A DNA stretch of 64,000 bases from Hippophae tibetana (lineage: Eukaryota > Streptophyta > Magnoliopsida > Rosales > Elaeagnaceae), in the NCBI GenBank assembly GCA_037013495.1, contig CM072810.1:51756843-51820842 (forward strand). Reading direction: 5' to 3'. The translations under genes were made by a program, and so were the position numbers. Under the pieces are notes generated by a model. That model was not told the DNA's origin, searched no databases, and saw only the letters and a program-made list of their open reading frames with translations. Of the stretch, positions 21,448-31,970 are shown piece after piece (the stretch's first letter is position 1; each line of letters opens with the position of its first letter).

Positions 21448-22213
21448 AAATTTATTCTAAGTGATGTTTTAATTTTCCTTCTTCTTCATCTTAATTTTCT
21501 GTAAGTGTTGTAATTTTTATTTTAATTTTATGAAGTAATTGAATTTTTCTAGGGTTGCATTTGATCTAAATTTATGATGCTTTTCTTTTAATTATTTTTG
21601 ATAGATTTATAAGACGTTCGATTTGTTCGTTCTATTTTGTGTTTAATGCTTTTTGATTATTTACGAATCTTATCGAAACGATCCGTGGCACATGAATAAA
21701 CTTGGAAGAGGCATTCGTGTGTATATTGCTCGTAAATAGAATGACATGTATGATGAAGGATAGGAATATACCCTAATTGTATGTGTGGCCATTTGAAAAC
21801 TTAAAACGTAATGAATTTCGGTGAATTTAATTCTCATAGAGATATAGTGAATTAATTTGACGAGGTGTGTTTGTACGGAGCTCGGAAGAGATGTATGAAT
21901 AAAAATAGAAGTTTTCGGTTGACAAATTAAATGTACTAAAAAAATATAAATCAAAAGAAAATAAAATGATTTGAGTTGATTAATTTGGTGAAAAATTGCA
22001 ATCCTAGATTTCTTTTATTTAGTTTTAACTATTTTCTTACATTTTTGCTACATCCAACGTACGTTTTGAATAAAATCAGATTGATATAATTTTAGTAATC
22101 AACAAACTATAGTTACAAATCCTCGTGGGATCGATCTTTACTTATAAATGTTATTACTTGCGACCGTGTATGCTTGCACGAGTTCGTGTGTTGAAAAACA
22201 CGCAACAAGTTTT

Positions 22214-22232
22214 TGGCGCCGTTGCCGGGGAT
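22214..22232 (+). other. Primer binding site, tRNA-Asp type
   Basis: TGGCGCCGTTGCCGGGGAT follows the LTR end (CA at 22206-22207) after six bases. It is complementary to the 3' end of plant tRNA-Asp, the primer commonly used by Athila/Tat-type Ty3/gypsy elements. It fixes the element on the + strand and marks the 5' LTR boundary. Confidence 0.88.
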
Positions 22233-22309
22233 TTGTTTTAACTATTTTCATTGTTGATATTAATACCAAGTAATCTGATTTTAATTAAAAAAAAAACATT
22301 TATTATTAT

Positions 22310-22830
22310 TATTGTTGTTTATGTTTGTTTTGTTTATTTTTCAATTTTCGCGTAAGTTGAGATTTTGTTTAACACACAAATCTTAACTTACAAAAAAAAA
22401 AAAAAAAAAAAAAAACAACATTTTTATTTTTGTTTGTTTCATTTACTTTTCAATTTTCTCGTAAGTTGAGATATTGTTTAACACACAAATCTTACCTTAC
22501 AACAAGAAAAATAATTTTTTGTTTGTTGTTTATTGTTTCTTATTTTCTGTATTTTTCAAGTAAGTTGAGATTTTGTTTAACACACAAATCTTAACTTACA
22601 AAAAGAAAAAAAAAATCATTTTTTCTTTTATTTTTGCTTGTTTAGTTTATTCTTCAATTTTCTCGTGAGTTGAGAGTTTGTTTAACACACAAATCCTAAT
22701 TCACATAAAGAAAAAAAAACACAATTTTTTTTATTATAGTTGTTGTTGGCTTAATTTATTTTTCAATTTTCTCGTAAGTTGAGATTTTGTTGACACACAA
22801 ATCTTAACTAACAAAAAGAAAAATAATTGA
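22310..22830 (+). repeat. Five tandem leader repeats, each with a 40-nt hairpin
   Basis: Units of about 100-110 bp contain TTTTTCAATTTTCTC, a 40-nt imperfect palindrome, an A-rich run and TTTTTGTTTGTT. The palindromes lie at 22352-22391, 22461-22500, 22560-22599, 22665-22704 and 22774-22812. The 5' arm is GTAAGTTGAGATTTTG and the 3' arm CAAATCTTAACTTAC, giving a stem of about 15 bp including a G-U pair, with a loop TTTAACACA. Copy 4 changes stem position 3 on both arms (A to G and T to C), keeping the pair. The units lie where gag would begin in an autonomous element; no frame runs through them. Confidence 0.85.
22392..22415 (+). repeat. A24 homopolymer
   Basis: A run of 24 A directly after the first hairpin copy. 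The other copies have shorter A-rich runs at the same place (AAGAAAAA types), so this is an expansion within the leader repeat and not a poly(A) tail. Its length is likely to be unreliable in sequencing. Confidence 0.85.
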
Positions 22831-22880
22831 GAAGTCAAGCTGACGACTATAAATCAAGCGCTTCTTGGGAGGCAACCCAT
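22831..22880 (+). other. Conserved 3' untranslated motif of Ty3/gypsy elements
   Basis: GTCAAGCTGACGACTATAAA is followed by CAAGCGCTTCTTGGGAGGC and AACCCA. I recall closely similar sequence downstream of the integrase gene in many dicot Athila/Tat-type elements. Here it follows the leader repeats immediately, so the whole gag-pol segment appears to have been lost between about 22815 and 22831. Confidence 0.6.
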
Positions 22881-23068
22881 GTGTTTTATTTTATTTTATT
22901 TTTCGCATTTATTAGTTTTTTTTTTATTATGTTAATTTATTTTCTCTTGTAGGTGCAATGTGGGAGAAATGAAGCTATTTTGAATTAACCATTCAAACAA
23001 ACCAGGAAGTTTCTTTAAACCATTCTCATATGTTGTTTAACTTTCACACATTGAGGGCAATGTGTATA

Positions 23069-23087
23069 TTAAGTTTGGGGGTGGTAG
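23069..23087 (+). other. Internal polypurine-tract-like motif
   Basis: TTAAGTTTGGGGGTGGTAG, preceded by CATTGAGGGCAATGTG (23050-23065, itself an inverted-repeat-like CATTGAGGGCAATG). This resembles the polypurine tract region of Athila/Tat elements, but it lies 1.2 kb upstream of the 3' LTR. It may act as a second, central plus-strand priming site or be a relic. Confidence 0.5.
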
Positions 23088-24250
23088 ATATATTAAACTT
23101 AATTGAAATATTTTCTGGATGTTATTGCTTGTGAAATTTTTTGTTTGTTTGTTTGGTTGATTGAAGATATTTTGCGAGGAATATTGATTTAATTTTATTT
23201 CTTTGTTTTAAATGATGCATAGCGCCTTGAAAAGTTGAATATTGTCTAAGCGATGAATAATTTTTACGTATGTTTCATTTTTACAAGATCAAAATATTTA
23301 TGATCACTTGTCTTGAATTTTGAATTGCTATGGTAATTTAGAAAAGGTTTATGTGAGTATGAAATTCGATTGATATTTGTGGTGTCATAACTTTTAGAAT
23401 TTATTTGATTTTCTCTCGAGGCGAAATTATAGATAACATGTAACTAAGAAAATGATTTAGGCCATCTTTGGATCGTTTGAGCCTTTCTATCTACCTACAC
23501 ATGCTTTATCGATAGTATACCCCTTTGAGCTTTAAAGTTCTATATATATTTGTATTTCATTTCAAAGCCTACTAAAAAAAATATATATATGTGGAGATAT
23601 GTCTATTTTTCTTATCGAACTAACATGTGAAAATTGTTAGTGAATATTTAATGATATATCGGGAAAAAAAAAAGAGGATACTTGAAAAAAAAACATATTC
23701 TGAAAAGAAAAAGAAAATAAAAGAAAATAAAAGAAAAAAAAGAAAAAGAAAATAAAAGGGTTATTGTATGTGATGTTAAATCCCAAATTGGGAAGTATTT
23801 ATTGTGATGATAGAATATCTCTTGGTTCAATCCTAAAATGTTGTTTGGGCAAAATTGAGCTAAATTTATCTTTTATCCTACCTTTACCTAAGCCATAAAT
23901 TACAAGCTTATTTAAGTCCTATTGATTTTTGGTTGTGTTTGTCTACATTAGTGGAGAGAGAAATGAAAAATAAACGTATGAGATTTGTGATTTCACTAAA
24001 ATCTGTTTGATTTTATATTTGCATAAACTGATCCGGATTCCATGTGATGAAATTTGAAAAGACTTCACACACACGCTACAATTCATTGTGAAAATGGAAT
24101 ATATTTTTAAATTGATTTTGATACTTAGATAAAATTCCTTTATTTCTTTGAGTTATGAAAATTGGAATAACTAAAAAAAAAAATGTTTTGAAAATCACTA
24201 TTTTAAATGCAGTTATCTTTGTTTTATTTCTTTTCTTTTGCTCGAGGACT
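23088..24250 (+). other. AT-rich non-coding internal region of the element
   Basis: About 1.16 kb without a credible gene. It contains a purine-rich low-complexity stretch of the AAAGAAAATA type at about 23695-23758 and several short A runs. The minus-strand frame at 23648-23830 is a translation of this low-complexity sequence (mostly F, S, I, L) and is not a gene. The frame at 24155-24352 crosses into the LTR and is not a gene either. Confidence 0.7.
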
Positions 24251-24258
24251 AGCAAAAA

Positions 24259-24275
24259 CTTAAGTTTGGTGGTGT
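24259..24275 (+). other. Polypurine tract at the 3' LTR
   Basis: CTTAAGTTTGGTGGTGT lies immediately before TGATAACTG of the 3' LTR and follows CTCGAGGACTAGCAAAAA. The same arrangement (AAGTTTGGGGGTGTTGATAA) is common in plant Ty3/gypsy elements. Here two of the Gs of the usual G-run are T, which may weaken priming. Confidence 0.65.
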
Positions 24276-24982
24276 TGATAACTGTATTTTATATAGTTAT
24301 TTTCACCTATTTTATTAATTATAATTGCTATGTTTTCAATGTTTTTAGTTAATTTTAGTTTAATAAATTAGTATTTACGGTTTTTTATATATTTTAATAA
24401 AATTAAATAATTTGTATCGAAAAACTTAATTAATTGCAAATTTGAGTCCAAAAATATAATTTCAAATAAAATAGTATTTAATTGCAATTTATAAAAGTCA
24501 AAAATATAATTTAAATTAAATTCGGGATTAATTTTAATTATTAAAAGTTTAAAAATTTAATTTAAATTAGAAAAGGGCTAAACTTTAATTAAATAAAGTT
24601 GAAAATGTAATTTGAAATAGATTTGTGGGCCAAAATCCAATTAATTGAAGTTTAAATTTCTGCGCAGGTGAGAAGACCACGCGCCAACATGCACGCGCGA
24701 CACGTGGACCGTCCGATCAAAGAAGAAACGGCTGAGATCCGCGCGTGTCATTCACGCCCGACCAGAACGCGTTGGTGCAGAATTGTTACGCAGCTCGGCG
24801 CCCGAGTGGGGCCCACGGCCGCGCAGGCCGGCGTGCAGGTGGGACCAACTTCTCTGACGCGGCAGCCGCTGTCCCCCACGTACGCGCGCCTCTGATCCCG
24901 TGCGTTGAACTCAGCGTGCGCCCGGATTTTCCTCCAATCAGACTCTGCCACGTGTTCCTTTTGAATCCCTTCCACAAATCAG
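24276..24982 (+). repeat. 3' LTR, truncated after 707 bp
   Basis: It aligns without gaps to 20230-20936 with six substitutions, then stops in CCACAAATCAG and continues as satellite (TTGCATCATTCC). The remaining 1271 bp of the LTR, including TATA box, R, U5 and the right target-site duplication, are missing. The element can therefore not make a normal 3' end or a complete reverse transcript. The junction shows at most one base of microhomology (G). Confidence 0.93.
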
Positions 24983-26665
24983 TTGCATCATTCCGTCTCT
25001 TGTAAGCGAACTTCACCTCGAACTTGTGCTTTTATGGGATACAAATTCGGAGATCATGTTTTGATAACAATTATAGGAAAAATAGCTAATCCTTCCTTCC
25101 TAAAGCTTAAGCTTTCAATACGGGACGCTTAAACTGTCACCTTTAATCAACGTTCAAAGCTCACAACAAGTCACGAGGGTGGTACCCCCCATGCACGACA
25201 CAAGTCATTCTAAATGACAATTGGAAACAACAAAGAAAGGTTACGCACAACAACGAGCGCAGGGATGGTAATTACCTCGGTTGGATCATTCCGTCTCTTG
25301 TAACCGAACTTCACCTCGAACTTATGCTTTTATAGGATACAAATCGTAGATCATGTTTTGATACCAAAGATAGGAAAAATAGCGAATCCTTCCTTCCTAA
25401 AGCTTATGCTTTCAATACGGGACGCTTGAACGGTCACCCTTAACTTGTTCAAAGCTCACACCAAGTCACGAGGATGTTACCCCCCATGCACGACACAAGT
25501 CAGTCTAAATGACACTTGGAAACAACATAGAAATGTTACCCACAACAACGAACCCGGGGATGGTCCTTACCTCGGTTGCATCATTCCGTCTCTTGTAAGC
25601 GAACTTCACCTCTAACTTGTGCTTTTATGGGATACAAATCAGAGATCATATTTTGATACCAAACATAGGAAAAATAGCTAATCTTTCCTTCCTAAAGCTT
25701 AAGCTTTCAATACGGGATGCTTAAACTGTCACCTTTAATCATCGTTCAAAGCTCACAACAAGTCACGAGGGTGGTACCCCCCATGCACGACACAAGTCAT
25801 TCTAAATGACACTTGGAAACAACAAAGAAAGGTTACCCACAACAACGAGCGCAGGGATGGTACTTACCTCGGTTGCATCATTCCATCTCTTGTAACCGAA
25901 CTTCACCTCGAACTTGTGCTTTTATGGGATACAAATCGGAGATCATATTTTGATACCAAATATAGGAAAAATAGCTAATCCTTCCTTCCTAAAGCTTATG
26001 CTTTCAATACGGGACGCTTAAATTGTCACCTTTAATCATCGTTCAAAGCTCACAACAAGTCACGAGGGTGGTACCATGCAAGACACAAGTCATTCTAAAT
26101 GACACTTGGAAACAACAAAGAAAGGTTACCCACAACAACGAGCGCAGGGATGGTACTTACCTCGGTTGCATCATTCCATCTCTTGTAAGCGAACTTCACC
26201 TCGAACTTGTGATTTTATGGGATACAAATCGGAGATCATATTTTGATACCAAACATAGGAAAATAGTTAATCCTTCCTTCCTAAAGCTTAAGCTTTCCAT
26301 GCGGGATGCTTGAACTGTCACCCTTAATACTCGTTCAAAGATCACAACAAGTCACGAGGCTGTTACCCCCCATGCACGACACAAGTCATTCTAAATGACA
26401 CTTGGAAAAAACATAGAAAGGTTACCCATAACAACAAACCCAGGGATGGTACTTTCCTCGGTTGCATCATTCCGTCTCTTGTAAGCGAACTTCACCTCGA
26501 ACTTTTGCTTTTATGGGATACAAATTCGGAGATCATGTTTTGATAACAAATATAGGAAAAATAGCTAATCCTTCCTTCCTAAAGCTTATGCTTTCAATAC
26601 GGGACGCTTAAACTGTCACCTTTAATCATCGTTCAAAGCTCACACCAAGTCACGAGGGTGGTACC
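24983..26665 (+). repeat. Duplicate of 18547-20229, with the empty insertion site
   Basis: This segment matches the satellite left of the element at an offset of 6436 bp, with 7 substitutions and no indel. Shared rare variants include AACAATTATAGG, AATCGTAGATC, GAACCCGGGGATGG, the 292-bp monomer with GGTACCATGCAAGAC, and ACACCAAGTC just before the insertion site. At 26661-26665 GTACC runs straight into CCCCATGCACG, where the left copy has the element. Monomer starts are 25121, 25418, 25713, 26010, 26302 and 26600. Confidence 0.93.
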
Positions 26666-29600
26666 CCCCATGCACGACACAAGTCTTCTAAATGACACTT
26701 GGAAACAACATAGAAAGGTTACCCTCAACAACAAACCCAGGGATGGTACTTACCTCGGTTGCATCATTCCGTCTCTTGTAAGCGAACTTCACCTCGAACT
26801 TGTGCTTTTATGGGATACAAATCGGAGATCATATTTTGATACCAAACATAGGAAAATGGTTAATCCTTCCTTCCTAAAGCTTAAGCTTTCCATGCGGGAC
26901 GATTGAACGGTCACCCTTAAACCTCGTTCAAAGCTCACAACCAATCACGAGGTTGTTACCCCCCGTGCACGACACAAGTCATTCTAAATGACACATCGAA
27001 ACAACATAGAAAGGTTACCCAAAACAACAAACCGAGGGATGGTACTTACCTCGGTTGCATCATTCCGTCTCTTGTAAGCAAACTTCACCTCGAACTTGTG
27101 CTTTTATGGGATACAAATCGGAGATTATATTTTGATAATAAATATAGGAAAAATAGCTAATCCTTCCTTCCTAAAGCTTAAGCTTTCAATACGGGACGCT
27201 TGAACCGTCACCCTTAATCCTCGTTCAAAGCTCACAACAAGTCACGAGGACGTTACCCCCCGTGCACGACCAAAGTCATTCTAAATGACACTTGGAAACA
27301 GCATAGAATGGTTACCCACAACAACGAACCCAGGGATGGTACTTACGTCGGTTGCATCATTCCGTCACTTGTAAGCGAACTTCACCTCTAACTTGTGCTT
27401 TTATAGGATACAAATCGGAAATCATGTTTTGATACCAAACATAGGAAAATAACTAATCCTTGCTTCCTAAAGCTTAAGCTTTCAATACGGGACGCTTGAA
27501 CTGTCACCCTTAATCCTCGTTCAAAGCTCATAACAAGTCACGAGGATGTTACCCCCCCGTGCACGACACAAGTCATTCTAAATGACACTTGGAAACAACA
27601 TAGAAAGGTTACCCACAACAACAAACCCAGGGATGGATACTTACCTCAGTTGCATCCTTCCGTCTCTTGTAAGCGAACTTCACCCCGAACTTGTGCTTTT
27701 ATGGGATACAAATCGGAGATCATGTTTTGATACCAAACATAGGAAAAATAGCTAATCCTTCCTTCCTAAAGCTTAATCTTTCAATACGGGACGCTTGAAC
27801 GGTCACCCTTAATCCTCGTTCAAAGCTCACACCAAGTCACAAGAATGTTACACCCCGTGCACGACACAAGTCATTCTAAATGACAGTTGGAAACAACATA
27901 GAAAGGTTACCCACAACAACGAGCGCAGGGATGGTACTTACCTCGGTTGCATCATTCCGTCTCTTATAACCGAACTTCACCTCGAACTTGTGCTTTTATG
28001 GGATACAAATCGGAGATCATGTTTTGATACCAAAGATAGGAAAAATAGCAAATCCTTCCTTCCTAAAGCTTAAACTTTCAATACGGGACGCTTGAATGGT
28101 CACCCTTGACTTGTTCAAAGCTCACACCAAGTCACGAGGATGTTACTCCCCATGCACGACACAACTCATTCTAAATGACACTTGGAAACAACATAGAAAG
28201 GTTACCCACAACAACCAACCCAGGGATGGTCCTTACCTTGGTTGCATCATTTCGTCTCTTTTAAGCGAACTTCACCTCTAACTTGTGATTTTATGGGATA
28301 CAAATCGGGGATCATATTTTGATACCAAACATAGGAAAATAGTTAATCCTTCCTTCCTAAAGCTTAAGCTTTCCATGCTGGACGCTTGAACTGTCACCCT
28401 TAATCCTCGTTCAAAGCTCACAACAAGTCACGAGGGTGGTACCATGCAAGACACAAGTCATTCTAAATGACACTTGGAAACAACAAAGAAAGGTTACCCA
28501 CAACAACGAGCGCAGGGATGGTACTTACCTCGGTTGCATCATTCCATCTCTTGTAAGCGAACTTCACCTCTAACTTGTGCTTTTATAGGATACAAATCGG
28601 AAATCATGTTTTGATACCAAACATAGGAAAATAACTAATCCTTGCTTCCTAAAGCTTAAGCTTTCAATACGGGACGCTTGAACTGTCACCCTTAATCCTA
28701 GTTCAAAGCTCACAACAAGTCACGAGGTTGTTACCCCCCCGTGCACGACACAAGTCATTCTAAATGACACTTGGAAACAACATAGAAAGGTTACCCACAA
28801 CAACAAACCCAGGGATGGATACTTACCTCAGTTGCATCCTTCCGTCTCTTGTAAGCGAACTTCACCCCGAACTTGTGCTTTTATGGGATACAAATCGGAG
28901 ATCATGTTTTGATACCAAACATAGGAAAAATAGCTAATCCTTCCTTCCTAAAGCTTAATCTTTCAATACGGGACGCTTGAACGGTCACCCTTAATCCTCG
29001 TTCAAAGCTCACACCAAGTCACAAGAATGTTACACCCCGTGCACGACACAAGTCATTCTAAATGACAGTTGGAAACAACATAGAAAGGTTACCCACAACA
29101 ACGAGCGCAGGGATGGTACTTACCTCGGTTGCATCATTCCGTCTCTTATAACCGAACTTCACCTCGAACTTGTGCTTTTATGGGATACAAATCGGAGATC
29201 ATGTTTTGATACCAAAGATAGGAAAAATAGCAAATCCTTCCTTCCTAAAGCTTAAACTTTCAATACGGGACGCTTGAATGGTCACCCTTGACTTGTTCAA
29301 AGCTCACACCAAGTCACGAGGATGTTACTCCCCATGCACGACACAACTCATTCTAAATGACACTTGGAAACAACATAGAAAGGTTACCCACAACAACCAA
29401 CCCAGGGATGGTCCTTACCTTGGTTGCATCATTTCGTCTCTTTTAAGCGAACTTCACCTCTAACTTGTGATTTTATGGGATACAAATCGGGGATCATATT
29501 TTGATACCAAACATAGGAAAATAGTTAATCCTTCCTTCCTAAAGCTTAAGCTTTCCATGCTGGACGCTTGAACTGTCACCCTTAATCCTCGTTCAAAGCT

Positions 29601-31970
29601 CACAACAAGTCACGAGGGTGGTACCATGCAAGACACAAGTCATTCTAAATGACACTTGGAAACAACAAAGAAAGGTTACCCACAACAACGAGCGCAGGGA
29701 TGGTACTTACCTCGGTTGCATCATTCCATCTCTTATAAGCGAACTTCACCTCGAACTTGTGCTTTTATGGGATACAAATCAGAGATCATATTTTGATACC
29801 AAACATAGGAAAATAGTTAATCCTTCCTTCCTAAAGCTTAAGCTTTCCATGCGGGATGCTTGAACTGTCACCCTTAATCCTCGTTCAAAGATCACAACAA
29901 GTCACGAGGCTGTTACCCCCCATGCACGACACAAGTCATTCTAAATGACACTTGGAAAAAACATAGAAAGGTTACCCATAACAACAAACCCAGGGATGGT
30001 ACTTTCCTCGGTTGCATCATTCCGTCTCTTGTAAGCGAACTTCGCCTCGAACTTGTGCTTTTATGGGATACAAATTCGGAGATCATGTTTTGATAACAAA
30101 TATAGGAAAAATAGCTAATCCTTCCTTCCTAAAGCTTATGCTTTCAATACGGGACGCTTAAACTGTCACCTTTAATCATCGTTCAAAGCTCACATCAAGT
30201 CACGAGGGTGGTACCCCCCATGCACGACACAAGTCATTCTAAATGACACTTGGAAACAACATAGAAAGGTTACCCTCAACAACAAACCCAGGGATGGTAC
30301 TTACCTCGGTTGCATCATTCCGTCTCTTGTAAGCGAACTTCACCTCGAACTTGTGCTTTTATGGGATACAAATCAGAGATCATATTTTGATACCAAACAT
30401 AGGAAAATGGTTAATCCTTCCTTCCTAAAGCTTAAGCTTTCCATGCGGGACGATTGAACGGTCACCCTTAAACCTCGTTCAAAGCTCACAACCAATCACG
30501 AGGTTGTTACCCCCCGTGCACGACACAAGTCATTCTAAATGACACATCGAAACAACATAGAAAGGTTACCCAAAACAACAAACCGAGGGATGGTACTTAC
30601 CTCGGTTGCATCATTCCGTCTCTTGTAAGCAAACTTCACCTCGAACTTGTGCTTTTATGGGATACAAATCGGAGATTATATTTTGATAATAAATATAGGA
30701 AAAATAGCTAATCCTTCCTTCCTAAAGCTTAAGCTTTCAATACGGGACGCTTGAACCGTCACCCTTAATCCTCGTTCAAAGCTCACAACAAGTCACGAGG
30801 ACGTTACCCCCCATGCACGACCCAAGTCATTCTAAATGACACTTGGAAACAGCATAGAATGGTTACCCACAACAAGAACCCAGGGATGGTACTTACGTCG
30901 GTTGCATCATTCCGTCACTTGTAAGCGAACTTCACCTCTAACTTGTGCTTTTATAGGATACAAATCGGAGATCATGTTTTGATACCAAACATAGGAAAAT
31001 AACTAATCCTTGCTTCCTAAAGCTTAAGCTTTCAATACGGGACACTTGAACTGTCACCCTTAATCCTCGTTCAAAGCTCACAACAAGTCACGAGGATGTT
31101 ACCCCCCCGTGCACGACACAAGTCATTCTAAATGACACTTGGAAACAACATAGAAAGGTTACCCACAACAACAAACCTAGGGATGGATACTTACCTCAGT
31201 TGCATCCTTCCGTCTCTTGTAAGCGAACTTCACCCCGAACTTGTGCTTTTATGGGATACAAATCGGAGATCATGTTTTGATACCAAACATAGGAAAAATA
31301 GCTAATCCTTCCTTCCTAAAGCTTAATCTTTCAATACGGGACGCTTGAACGGTCACCCTTAATCCTCGTTCAAAGCTCACACCAAGTCACGAGGATGTTA
31401 CACCCCGTGCACGACACAAGTCATTCTAAATGACAGTTGGAAACAACATAGAAAGGTTACCCACAACAACGAGCGCAGGGATGGTACTTACCTCGGTTGC
31501 ATCATTCCGTCTCTTATAACCGAACTTCACCTCGAACTTGTGCTTTTATGGGATACAAATCGGAGATCATGTTTTGATACCAAAGATAGGAAAAATAGCA
31601 AATCCTTCCTTCCTAAAGCTTAAACTTTCAATACGGGACGCTTGAATGGTCACCCTTAACTTGTTCAAAGCTCACACCAAGTCACGAGGATGTTACTCCC
31701 CATGCACGACACAACTCATTCTAAATGACACTTGGAAAGAACATAGAAAGGTTACCCACAACAACCAACCCAGGGATGGTCCTTACCTTGGTTGCATCAT
31801 TTCGTCTCTTGTAAGCGAACTTCACCTCTAACTTGTGATTTTATGGGATACAAATCGGGGATCATATTTTGATACCAAACATAGGAAAATAGTTAATCCT
31901 TCCTTCCTAAAGCTTAAGCTTTCCATGCTGGACGCTTGAACTGTCACCCTTAATCCTCGTTCAAAGATCA
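26060..31970 (+). repeat. 8-mer / 4-mer / 8-mer duplication block
   Basis: 26060-28420 matches about 29610-31970 at an offset of 3550-3551 bp (monomer starts 26302/29852, 26600/30150, 26895/30446, 27192/30743, 27488/31038, 27787/31337, 28084/31634, 28378/31928). The pair-specific start CGATTGAACGG occurs at 26900 and 30451. The two 8-mers are separated by four further monomers, which are themselves a tandem copy of the last part of the first 8-mer. Confidence 0.82.
27370..29733 (+). repeat. Tandem duplication of a 1182-bp tetramer
   Basis: Two copies, about 27370-28551 and 28552-29733, at an offset of 1182 bp. Both carry CGGAAATCATG, CCTTGCTTCC, CACAAGAATG, CACCCTTGACTTG, CTCTTTTAAGCG and GGTACCATGCAAGAC. 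The single monomer at the joint (28378-28669) begins as the last monomer of the unit and ends as the first, which places the exchange within a monomer. Confidence 0.85.

Larger units (their letters stand above)
20230..22207 (+). repeat. 5' LTR (1978 bp, complete)
   Basis: The LTR starts TGATAACTG directly after satellite sequence GGTGGTACC and ends AACACGCAACA, six bases before the primer binding site. It has three parts: an AT-rich first 390 bp, a GC- and CpG-rich block at about 20620-21130 with many CACGTG sites, and an AT-rich part with TATA box, stem-loop and leader. Open frames on both strands of the GC-rich block are composition artefacts; none resembles a known protein and they recur in both LTR copies in overlapping frames. 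Confidence 0.92.
20230..24982 (+). mobile_element. Non-autonomous Ty3/gypsy-like LTR retrotransposon, 3' truncated
   Basis: A 4753-bp element is inserted in the satellite. It has a 1978-bp 5' LTR beginning TGATAACTG and ending in CA, a tRNA-Asp-type primer binding site at 22214, a 2068-bp internal region, and 707 bp of 3' LTR. The internal region has no gag, protease, reverse transcriptase or integrase frame, so this is a large gene-less derivative (LARD type) that would depend on a related autonomous element. The motifs GGGAGGCAACCCA and AAGTTTGGGGGTGG are, from my knowledge of plant elements, typical of the Athila/Tat branch. The intact length would have been about 6.0 kb. The two LTRs differ at 6 of 707 aligned positions (0.85%), so the insertion is young. 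Confidence 0.93.

Noticed and set aside
22392-22415. A24 run as evidence of a processed transcript or LINE/SINE tail
   Set aside because: It sits inside the leader repeat after a hairpin, with shorter A-rich runs at the same place in the other copies.
23648-23830. Minus-strand 60-codon hydrophobic frame in the retroelement
   Set aside because: Translation of an A/G-rich low-complexity stretch; apparent membrane-like composition comes from TTT/TTC codons.
22208-24275. gag-pol remains inside the element
   Set aside because: No frame of useful length and no recognisable protease, reverse transcriptase, RNase H or integrase motif in any frame; the region is leader repeats followed directly by 3' untranslated-type sequence.
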